13,212 nucleotides of DNA from Hyphomonadaceae bacterium UBA4763 (lineage in GTDB: Bacteria; Pseudomonadota; Alphaproteobacteria; Caulobacterales; Aquidulcibacteraceae), in assembly GCA_002403455.1 (NCBI GenBank), contig DHHV01000052.1, forward strand, positions 1 through 13,212, in the 5' to 3' direction. The notes under the pieces are model-generated. The model was not told where the DNA came from, searched no databases, and saw nothing but the letters and a program-made list of their open reading frames with translations. The translations under genes and the position numbers were made by a program. Positions within the stretch are counted from its first letter, which is position 1; each line of letters starts with the position of its first letter. Below are positions 6,961 to 13,212 of this stretch, one piece after another.

Positions 6961-6976
6961 TTGTGATTTTGCACAA
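6961..6976. promoter_or_regulatory. Operator-like dyad TTGTG-N6-CACAA
   Basis: TTGTG (6961-6965) and CACAA (6972-6976) form a perfect 5-bp dyad with a 6-base spacer, the geometry of a helix-turn-helix dimer site. It lies just upstream of the hairpin with respect to glyS, where a promoter would be expected. The regulator is unknown, and a chance dyad of this size is possible. Confidence 0.3.
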
Positions 6977-6986
6977 AGCGGCTTTC

Positions 6987-6994
6987 ATGGTTAA
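6987..6994 (-). promoter_or_regulatory. CtrA half-site-like TTAACCAT
   Basis: The octamer TTAACCAT on the minus strand matches the CtrA half-site described in alphaproteobacteria. No second TTAA lies at the N7 position on either side. The octamer is otherwise found only at 211-218, also intergenic. The downstream rightward gene is a cell wall hydrolase, a plausible class of cell-cycle target; this link is inference. Confidence 0.3.
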
Positions 6995-7215
6995 CGCAGC
7001 GCCCCTGCGGAAATGGCGGCGCGACGCTGGCGGATCCGAGAATTGGTTTTGGCAATTGGACGGAAAGTCGCAGCGATAAAGTACTGTTGATGAACGGAAA
7101 AATGAGGTAAGTTTCCGGACTTGATCATTGGTGGTGCGGATCGCGTCGCGCGTCCAAGCCGCCATGGGTCATGTGTTAAGCAGTCGCGTTGGGGGCGTTT
7201 CAGGCTAATCGCGAT

Positions 7216-7220
7216 AGGGA
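7216..7220 (+). promoter_or_regulatory. Ribosome binding site of the hydrolase gene
   Basis: AGGGA is followed by seven bases and ATG 7228. This supports that start over the upstream in-frame TTG at 7189, which would add 13 residues without a comparable site. Confidence 0.65.
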
Positions 7221-7227
7221 AATCTTA

Positions 7228-8094
7228 ATGATTTCAGATATTCTTCGTCACATGCAGCGCACGGCGCGCAGCGTTAAGTCGTCGGTGGCGAGCGTGTTTT
7301 ATACTCAACCGAATACCGGAGCGGAACGTTTTGCCGGGCATATTCTCGGCGTGACGGTATGCGTGGCGACGGTCGCGGCGGCGATGCCGTTCGTTCAAAA
7401 GCGCGCGCAGACCCAGCGCGACACGGCCGATTGGCGCGAGCGGGCGATTGCGTTCCAAACCGCCGAGCCGGATGTTGGGTTTGGCCCTATCGAGGCCGGC
7501 TGGCGCGGGCAGGCGGAATTGGTCGTGGCGCAGAACCTTGATGCAGAAAAATCGGCCCCGGCCCTTGATCGCGCCGCTTTGCGCGACGTGCAATCTTTTA
7601 CCGCCGTGCATTATCGGGCCGCCAAAAAGCGCGCCGACGAACGCGATTGCTTGGCCGAGGCCATTTATTACGAAGCGCGCGGCGAGAGTCGCCTTGGCCA
7701 ATTGGCGGTCGCCGATGTGGTGCGCAATCGAGTAAACAACCCGAATTTCCCCTCGACCTTTTGTGAAGTGGTCTATCAGGGGTCGGAGCGCTCGACCGGT
7801 TGCCAATTCACCTTCACCTGTGACGGATCGCTGGCGCGCGAGCCGCGCGGCGAGGCCTGGCGGCGGGCGCGGCAAGTGGCGAATTTGGTGGTGATGAATA
7901 CGGGCGCGAGCGTTACCCGTCGCGCGACCCATTATCACACAACGGAAGTGAACCCGGTTTGGTCCGCCAATCTCGTGCAGACGGCGGCGATCGGCGCGCA
8001 TATTTTTTATCGCTTCCCGAACCGGGCGGAAAAGCGCGAATTGGAGGCGCAGGCGGTGTTGGCGAGCGCTGAGCCCTTCCCAACATTGGATTAA
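7228..8094 (+). CDS. Membrane-anchored SleB/CwlJ-type cell wall hydrolase
   Basis: The 288-aa product has a short basic N-terminus, one hydrophobic segment (about residues 36-55, FAGHILGVTVCVATVAAAM), a charged linker and a C-terminal Hydrolase_2 (SleB-like) domain from about residue 138. The topology suggests an inner-membrane anchor with the domain in the periplasm. The domain signature is clear: CLAEAIYYEARGE (141-153, with the presumed catalytic Glu144), LAVADVVRNRVN, FPSTFCEVVYQ, CQFTFTCDG and ATHYHTTEVNPVW. Relatives cleave peptidoglycan; SleB is a lytic transglycosylase acting on spore cortex in Bacillus, but this lineage does not form spores and vegetative remodelling is more likely. 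Four domain cysteines (141 and those in FCEV, GCQF and TCDG) could form disulfides. The gene stands alone: divergent from glyS, and ending 13 bases from the convergent gltB stop. The exact substrate bond is unknown. Confidence 0.9.
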   Translation: MISDILRHMQRTARSVKSSVASVFYTQPNTGAERFAGHILGVTVCVATVAAAMPFVQKRAQTQRDTADWRERAIAFQTAEPDVGFGPIEAGWRGQAELVVAQNLDAEKSAPALDRAALRDVQSFTAVHYRAAKKRADERDCLAEAIYYEARGESRLGQLAVADVVRNRVNNPNFPSTFCEVVYQGSERSTGCQFTFTCDGSLAREPRGEAWRRARQVANLVVMNTGASVTRRATHYHTTEVNPVWSANLVQTAAIGAHIFYRFPNRAEKRELEAQAVLASAEPFPTLD

Positions 8095-8107
8095 TCGACG
8101 CGTCTTT

Positions 8108-11100
8108 TTAGGCCGCCTTGCCGGCAAGGGCGGCTTTCGCCGCCGCCTCTTTGGCGGTGACATGAGCAAAACGCGCAATCGATTGGGGCCACTCCGCCAG
8201 CAAGGCTTTGACGCGCGGCGCGGCGGTTGCGGTTGCATGCCCGTCCAGAAGCGCTTTCAGGCGCGCGGCGGCCGTTTCGCCGACAGGGTGGATTTCCACG
8301 GTCTCCGGGTTGAGCAGGCGCGCGAGATCGCCGATCTCGCCGAGCAAGAAGGCTTCGCCGCCGGTCATGCCGGCCCCGAAATTCTCGCCAATCGCGCCCA
8401 AGATCGCGACCGCGCCACCGGTCATATATTCGCAGCCATTCGCCCCGCAGCCATGCACGACGGCGCGGGCGCCGGAATTGCGCACCGCGAAGCGCTCGCC
8501 GGTCCGCCCCGCCGCGTATAAGGCGCCAGACGTCGCGCCATAAAGGCAGGTATTGCCCAAAATCGCATCGTCCTCGGCGCCGGCAAGGCGCGCAGGGCGG
8601 GGCCGGACGATGACATGCGCGCCGCTCAAGCCCTTGCCGACATAATCATTGGCCTCGCCAACCAGATCGAGCCGCAAGCCGCGCACGGCGAAGGCGCCGA
8701 GACTTTGGCCGGCTGTTCCCTCCAAATGCACGGTCAGGCGATCGGCCGGCGCGCCTTCGGGCCCAAAAGCGCTGAGAATATGGGCCGAAATCCGCGCGCC
8801 GATGCTGCGGTGATGGTTGCTCACGGCGTAATGCAATTCGGTGCGGGCGCCGCGCGCCAAAAACGCTTCGCAATCGCTGAGAATGCGCTCATCAAGGCCC
8901 GGCGGCGGCTCGAGGCGCTGGGGGGAGGCGCGGCAGGCCGGCAAATCGCTCTCCACCCGCACCAGCACGGAATTGAGGTCGAGATCATCGAGATGGGCGC
9001 CGCCGCGCGACACCTGGCGTAGCAAATCGGTGCGGCCGATGATCGCTTCGAGACTGCGGGCGCCGAGTTTGGCCAGCAAAGCGCGGACGTCTTCGGCCAG
9101 ATATGTCATCAGCGCGATGACCTTTTCCGCCGAGCCGGTAAAGCGGGCGCGCAATTTTTCGTCCTGCGTGCAAACCCCGACCGGGCAGGTGTTGGAATGG
9201 CATTGGCGCACCATCAAACAACCCATCGCGAGCAGGCTGGCGGTGCCGATGCCAAATTCCTCCGCCCCCAGGATCGCCGCGATGACGATGTCGCGGGCGG
9301 TGCGCAAGCCCCCATCGGTGCGCAAGCGGACGCGATGGCGCAGATTGTTGAGGGTGAGGACTTGGTGGGCTTCGGAGAGGCCCAATTCCCACGGCGAGCC
9401 GGCAAATTTGATCGAGCTTTGCGGCGAAGCGCCAGTGCCGCCGACATGGCCGGAAATGGCGATCACATCGGCTTGGGCCTTGGCGACGCCGGCCGCGACG
9501 GCACCGACGCCGGCTTGCGCCACCAATTTGACGGCGATTTCGGCGCGCGGGCTGATCTGCTTCAGATCATGGATCAGCTGCGCCAGATCTTCGATCGAAT
9601 AGATGTCATGATGCGGCGGCGGCGAGATCAGCGTGACGCCGGGCGTTGCGTGACGCAGCGAGGCGATCAAATCGGTGACCTTAAAGCCCGGCAATTGGCC
9701 GCCTTCGCCGGGCTTGGCGCCTTGCGCGATCTTGATCTCGATCTCGCGGCATTGGTTGAGATATTCGGCGGTAACGCCAAATCGCCCGGAGGCGACTTGT
9801 TTGACGGCCGAGTTCATATCATCGCCATTGGCGAGCGGGCGATAGCGGGCGCGGTCCTCGCCGCCTTCGCCGGAAATGGATTTGGCGCCGATCCGGTTCA
9901 TCGCGACATTGAGCGCGCCATGCGCTTCGGGGGAGAGCGAGCCGAGCGACATGCCGGGCGTGACGAAGCGACGGCGCAAGGCGTTGACGTTTTCCACCTC
10001 GCTGAGCGGAATGGGCGCGGCGCGCGGCGCAAAATCAAGCAGATCGCGGATTTGGATTGGCTTTTGGTCGGAAAGCGCTTTGGTGTAGGCGTCAAAGGCG
10101 GCGCGATCGCCCTCGGTGACCGCTTTTTGCAGCAAATGGATGACTTTGGCTTCCCAGGCATGGGGGGCGCCGCGCTGGCGCTGACGGTAAAAGCCGCCAA
10201 TGGCAAGGCGCGGGCGATCGCTCTCCCAGGCGGCGCGGTGCTGGGCGATGGCGGCTTGCGCGAGGCCCTGCAGGCCGATGCCGGAAATCCGGGCGTTCAT
10301 GCCGGGGAAATAATCATCAACCAGCGCGCGCGAGAGGCCCAAAGCTTCGAAATTGCAGCCGCCGCGATAAGAGGCGATCACCGATATCCCCAGTTTGGAT
10401 AGAATTTTGAGCAGGCCCGCTTCGATCCCGCGCTTGAAGTTCAAGGCGGCCTGTTCGGGGCTGGCGACGGCGAAGGCGCCGCGCGCTTGCGCCGCCGTGA
10501 AGGCGTCTTGGGCGAGATAGGCGTTGACGGCAGTGGCGCCGATGCCGACCAGCACGGCAAAAGCGTGGGCGTCCAGGCAATCGCCGGCCTCGACGATCAG
10601 CGAGCAGGACGAGCGTAAGCCCCGCCGCACCAAATGGCTATGCACCGCGCCGATGGCGAGCGCCGAGGGGATCGCCACGCGGTCTGGCCCGCTCAACCGA
10701 TCGGAAATCGCCAATTCGCAATGGCCCTTGGCCCGCACGGCGGCTTCGGCCTCGGTCCGCAAGCGCTCTAAAGCGGCGCGCAACGCTTCTCCGGCTTGGT
10801 CGAGATCGTCGGGGGCCGAAAAACAAGCGGTGAGCCGGACGAGGCGATCGCCCAAGATCGGCTCGATCCGCCTCATCATGCCATTGGTCAGCACCGGGCT
10901 GTCGAGCACGAGGACCTCGTCCGACATTTCGCCTTGGGCGAGAATATTGCCAAGGTTTTTGAAGCGCGTCTTCAGGCTCATCACCCGATCTTCGCGCAAG
11001 GGATCGATCGGCGGATTGGTGACCTGTGCAAAACCTTGCCGGAAAAAATGGAACAGCGGCCGGTGGCCCTCCGATAATACCGCCAGCGGGGCGTCGTCGC

Positions 11101-12628
11101 CCATCGAGCCGATCGCTTCCTTGCCGGTTTCGGCGAGCGGGCGCAGGATGGTTTCGAGGTCCTCGTGGCTGACGCTAGCCGCGATCAGCCGCCGATCAAG
11201 CGCTTCGCCGTCATGAAAAGCGGGCTCTGGCCCCGGGCCGATTTCGGCTTCGAGATTGCGCACCCGCTCGAGCCAAGCGCCATAGGGCGCTTTGCGCGCC
11301 AATTGATCGATCAAGGCGTGGTCGTCGTAAAAGCGCTGCTCGGCGAAATTGACCCCGATCATGCGGCCGGCGGCGATTTGGCCGCGCTTGGCGATGCGCT
11401 CATCCGTAAAGCCGTAGAGGCCCGCTTCCGAACCGACGCCGATCAGACCATCTTCGGTCAGCTCATAGCGCAGCGGCCGAAGGCCATTGCGGTCGAGCCC
11501 GGCAACCGCCCAATCGCCGTCATGGATGACCAGCGCCGCCGGGCCGTCCCACGGCTCCATCACCGAAGCGCAGAAATGATAGAGGTCGCGCTGGTTCTGC
11601 GGCATCTCCACCGCTTTTTGCCAGCTTTCCGGCACCAGGAGCGCCTTGGCCATCGGCGCTGAGCGACCGGCGCGGACCAGTAATTCATAGACATTGTCGA
11701 GCGCGGCGCTGTCCGAGCCGAAGGGCTGGATGATCGGTTTGACGTCGGTCTGATGGGCCGCAAAGGCTTGGCTCGCCATCTTGATTTCGTGGCTGCGCAT
11801 CCAATTCACATTGCCCTTCAGCGTGTTGATCTCGCCATTGTGGGCGAGCAGGCGGAAGGGCTGGGCAAGACGCCATTGAGGGAAAGTGTTGGTCGAATAG
11901 CGCTGGTGGAACAGCGCGATTTTGGACACAAAGCTTGGATCGCGCAAATCGGGATAAAAGGCGTCGATCTGATCGGCGAGGAACAACCCTTTATAAACGA
12001 CGGTTTCGGCTGATAGCGAACAAATATACAGCTCGGTAAGATTTTGCGCCAAAGCGCGGTTCTCGATGCGTCGGCGGGCCAGGAACAAAACCCGCTCGAT
12101 CTCGGCGCCGGCGCGGTTTTGCGGGTCATAGAACAAGACCTGCTCGATTTCGGGGCGGGTGGCGTTGGCCTTGGCGCCGATGACGCTGGGGTCGACCGGC
12201 ACTTGGCGCCAGGAATAGATCCGAAAGCCAAAACGGATGATCTCGCTTTCGACGATGGCGCGGGCGGCCTCTTGGCCGGCAAGATCGGTGCGCGGCAAAA
12301 AAACTTGGCCGATGAACACTTTGGCGGCGCGCACTTCATCGCCGCCCTTGACGACTTGGGCGTGGAAAAAGCCTTGGCAGGCGTCGAGCCGCAAGCCGGC
12401 GCCGTCGCCGGTCTTGCCATCCGCATCGACCGCGCCGCGATGTTTGACGCCGCGCAAGGCGTGCAAGGCCGCTTCGACGACATCGCGGCGTGGGGCGCCA
12501 TCGATCGCGGCGACGAAGCCGACGCCGCAGGCGTCACGCTCGATCGGGTCGATCAAGCGATCGTCATGCAACGCGCCGGCGTTGACCAGGCGGCGCAGAT
12601 TGGCTTGAAATTGCGCGTAATCGGTCAT
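8108..12628 (-). CDS. gltB: Glutamate synthase (NADPH) large subunit
   Basis: This is the alpha subunit of bacterial GOGAT, which converts glutamine + 2-oxoglutarate + NADPH into two glutamates. At 1506 aa it is full length. A propeptide of 33 residues precedes Cys34 (DACGVGF), which becomes the N-terminal nucleophile of the class II glutaminase domain (about 34-440; HNGEINTLKGN from His263). A central domain follows (about 490-790), then the FMN-binding synthase domain (about 850-1220; TPGMSLGSLSPEAHGALN, GGTGASPQSSIKFAG, GAEEFGIGTASLL). Cys1137, Cys1143 and Cys1148 (C-x5-C-x4-C) are the 3Fe-4S ligands. The C-terminal beta-helix with Gly-rich repeats (GEANDYVGKGLSG, TGGAVAILG) spans about 1290-1470. 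It begins 13 bases after gltD, with only a weak GAGAG ribosome site, so the two genes are surely one operon. Confidence 0.98.
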   Translation of the reverse strand: MTDYAQFQANLRRLVNAGALHDDRLIDPIERDACGVGFVAAIDGAPRRDVVEAALHALRGVKHRGAVDADGKTGDGAGLRLDACQGFFHAQVVKGGDEVRAAKVFIGQVFLPRTDLAGQEAARAIVESEIIRFGFRIYSWRQVPVDPSVIGAKANATRPEIEQVLFYDPQNRAGAEIERVLFLARRRIENRALAQNLTELYICSLSAETVVYKGLFLADQIDAFYPDLRDPSFVSKIALFHQRYSTNTFPQWRLAQPFRLLAHNGEINTLKGNVNWMRSHEIKMASQAFAAHQTDVKPIIQPFGSDSAALDNVYELLVRAGRSAPMAKALLVPESWQKAVEMPQNQRDLYHFCASVMEPWDGPAALVIHDGDWAVAGLDRNGLRPLRYELTEDGLIGVGSEAGLYGFTDERIAKRGQIAAGRMIGVNFAEQRFYDDHALIDQLARKAPYGAWLERVRNLEAEIGPGPEPAFHDGEALDRRLIAASVSHEDLETILRPLAETGKEAIGSMGDDAPLAVLSEGHRPLFHFFRQGFAQVTNPPIDPLREDRVMSLKTRFKNLGNILAQGEMSDEVLVLDSPVLTNGMMRRIEPILGDRLVRLTACFSAPDDLDQAGEALRAALERLRTEAEAAVRAKGHCELAISDRLSGPDRVAIPSALAIGAVHSHLVRRGLRSSCSLIVEAGDCLDAHAFAVLVGIGATAVNAYLAQDAFTAAQARGAFAVASPEQAALNFKRGIEAGLLKILSKLGISVIASYRGGCNFEALGLSRALVDDYFPGMNARISGIGLQGLAQAAIAQHRAAWESDRPRLAIGGFYRQRQRGAPHAWEAKVIHLLQKAVTEGDRAAFDAYTKALSDQKPIQIRDLLDFAPRAAPIPLSEVENVNALRRRFVTPGMSLGSLSPEAHGALNVAMNRIGAKSISGEGGEDRARYRPLANGDDMNSAVKQVASGRFGVTAEYLNQCREIEIKIAQGAKPGEGGQLPGFKVTDLIASLRHATPGVTLISPPPHHDIYSIEDLAQLIHDLKQISPRAEIAVKLVAQAGVGAVAAGVAKAQADVIAISGHVGGTGASPQSSIKFAGSPWELGLSEAHQVLTLNNLRHRVRLRTDGGLRTARDIVIAAILGAEEFGIGTASLLAMGCLMVRQCHSNTCPVGVCTQDEKLRARFTGSAEKVIALMTYLAEDVRALLAKLGARSLEAIIGRTDLLRQVSRGGAHLDDLDLNSVLVRVESDLPACRASPQRLEPPPGLDERILSDCEAFLARGARTELHYAVSNHHRSIGARISAHILSAFGPEGAPADRLTVHLEGTAGQSLGAFAVRGLRLDLVGEANDYVGKGLSGAHVIVRPRPARLAGAEDDAILGNTCLYGATSGALYAAGRTGERFAVRNSGARAVVHGCGANGCEYMTGGAVAILGAIGENFGAGMTGGEAFLLGEIGDLARLLNPETVEIHPVGETAAARLKALLDGHATATAAPRVKALLAEWPQSIARFAHVTAKEAAAKAALAGKAA
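8112..8137 (+). terminator. Weak terminator candidate after the hydrolase gene
   Basis: GCCGCC-TTG, a CCGG centre and CAA-GGGCGGC fold into a GC-rich stem with a one-base bulge, followed by TTT. It starts 17 bases after the hydrolase stop but lies inside the last codons of gltB on the other strand, where it encodes an Ala/Lys-rich tail. The short T-run makes termination doubtful. Confidence 0.2.
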
Positions 12629-12641
12629 CGATCGTCTCTCG

Positions 12642-13212
12642 TCAGGCGGCCGCGCGGGCGTTGCCGGCGCGGCGCGAAGGGCCGCTTTCGCTTAAAACCT
12701 GATGCATGGCGGCGGCGGCGATTTGGCCATCGCGGATCGCCCAGACCACGAGGGAGGCGCCGCGCACAATGTCGCCGGCGGCGTATACCCCGGGCGCGCT
12801 GGTCGCCATGGTCTCGCCATCGGCGCGGATCAGGCCGCCGTGCGTCAAGGCAAGATCGGGCGCGCGCCAGTTTTGCGCCAAGTCTTCGGCGTCATAGCCG
12901 AGTGCCGGAATGACGAGATCGGCTTCCAGCGCAAAGCCCGCGCCAGGAACCGGGGCCAACGCGCCGCGCTGCTTCGCGCCCGCAGCGGGACACATCGTTT
13001 GCGCGGCGACGCCCTCCACGCCGCTTTTGCCAAAAATCAGGCCGGTCGGCGCGGCTTCGAACACAAAACGCACGCCTTCTTCTTCGGCGCAGACGACTTC
13101 GCGGCGCGAGCCCGGCATGTCGGCGCGGCTGCGGCGATAAAGGCAGGTAACAGAGCTTGCCCCTTGGCGAACCGCGGTGCGCACGCAATCCATCGCGGTG
13201 TCGCCGCCGCCA
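12642..13212 (-). CDS. gltD: Glutamate synthase small subunit, 3' part
   Basis: The beta subunit of NADPH-GOGAT takes electrons from NADPH through FAD and passes them via 4Fe-4S clusters to GltB. Only the C-terminal 189 residues are inside the window; the frame runs open through the right edge, so the N-terminal iron-sulfur and FAD parts are missing from view. Visible are GGGDTAMDCVRTA from the NADPH-binding domain, CLYRRSRADMPGSRREVVCAEEEGV, and the distal FAD motif APGVYAAGDIVRGASLVVWAIRDGQIAAAAMH. These match GltD rather than the related dihydropyrimidine dehydrogenase or sulfide dehydrogenase subunits, and the gltB partner 13 bases downstream settles it. The C-terminus ends in a short Arg/Ala-rich tail. 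The operon promoter must lie to the right of the window. Confidence 0.97.
   Translation of the reverse strand, partial: GGGDTAMDCVRTAVRQGASSVTCLYRRSRADMPGSRREVVCAEEEGVRFVFEAAPTGLIFGKSGVEGVAAQTMCPAAGAKQRGALAPVPGAGFALEADLVIPALGYDAEDLAQNWRAPDLALTHGGLIRADGETMATSAPGVYAAGDIVRGASLVVWAIRDGQIAAAAMHQVLSESGPSRRAGNARAAA

Larger units (their letters stand above)
6844..7227. other. Divergent intergenic region, glyS / cell wall hydrolase
   Basis: These 384 bases hold no convincing gene. They should contain the promoters of glyS (leftward) and of the hydrolase gene (rightward). I can see a long hairpin (6907-6958), a TTGTG-N6-CACAA dyad touching it (6961-6976), a TTAACCAT octamer (6987-6994) and four AATTGG/CCAATT hexamers (6914, 6957, 7041, 7054). 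No pair of -35 and -10 hexamers at normal spacing stands out; TTGGCA (7049-7054) with GATAAA (7075-7080) is the nearest for the hydrolase, but its spacer of 20 bases is too long. Confidence 0.6.

Noticed and set aside
6744..7055. 103-codon minus-strand frame across the glyS start and intergenic region
   Set aside because: It overlaps the 5' end of glyS out of frame, crosses the long hairpin, and shows no domain. A missing glyQ was looked for here and not found.
8095..8107. A strong terminator between the hydrolase gene and gltB
   Set aside because: Only 13 bases separate the convergent stops. The nearest stem lies inside gltB coding sequence and has just three T residues, so I list it only as a weak candidate.
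9197..10402. 401-codon open frame on the plus strand opposite gltB
   Set aside because: It is the codon-phase shadow of the FMN-binding and central regions of gltB, including the iron-sulfur segment, and has no family features of its own.
5036..10851. Six copies of the octamer GCGATCGC (5036, 5954, 6596, 10103, 10214, 10844), reminiscent of the cyanobacterial HIP1 repeat
   Set aside because: All lie inside glyS or gltB, where common codon combinations such as Ala-Ile-Ala readily produce the octamer. None is intergenic. Without a genome-wide count I do not treat this as a repeat system.

Overview
This window is a housekeeping stretch of a GC-rich alphaproteobacterial chromosome, most likely from the order Hyphomicrobiales (Rhizobiales). 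Three things suggest this. IspD and IspF are fused in one polypeptide. The large glutamate synthase subunit is of the alphaproteobacterial type. The left edge holds GC-rich palindromes of the kind scattered through Hyphomicrobiales genomes (this resemblance is from memory, not a search). Family or genus cannot be fixed from the sequence alone.

Layout, left to right. Bases 1-470 carry no convincing gene but hold four sizeable palindromes and an AT-rich, promoter-like island. ispDF (+) and a short cinA/pncC (+) follow, overlapping by ATGA. They converge on a leftward pair, glyS then ppdK, which read from about 6843 down to 2119 with 9 bases between them. Bases 6844-7227 form a divergent intergenic region rich in secondary structure and operator-like motifs. 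Rightward from it comes a membrane-anchored SleB/CwlJ-type cell wall hydrolase. That gene converges on the glutamate synthase genes, which read leftward from the right edge as gltD (5' end cut off by the window) then gltB.

Roles. ispDF makes isoprenoid precursors by the MEP pathway. PncC-type CinA deamidates NMN for NAD recycling. GlyS is the beta subunit of tetrameric glycyl-tRNA synthetase. PpdK interconverts pyruvate and PEP. The hydrolase probably trims peptidoglycan in the periplasm. GltD and GltB together form NADPH-dependent GOGAT, the main ammonium assimilation route with glutamine synthetase. All complete genes look intact, with their signature residues in place.

I did not find a novel multi-gene system. 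The unexplained material is confined to the two intergenic regions: the palindrome cluster at the left edge, a large inverted repeat inside the presumed ispDF leader, a hairpin plus a dyad upstream of glyS, and one TTAACCAT (CtrA half-site-like) octamer in each region. The absence of glyQ next to glyS is also notable.
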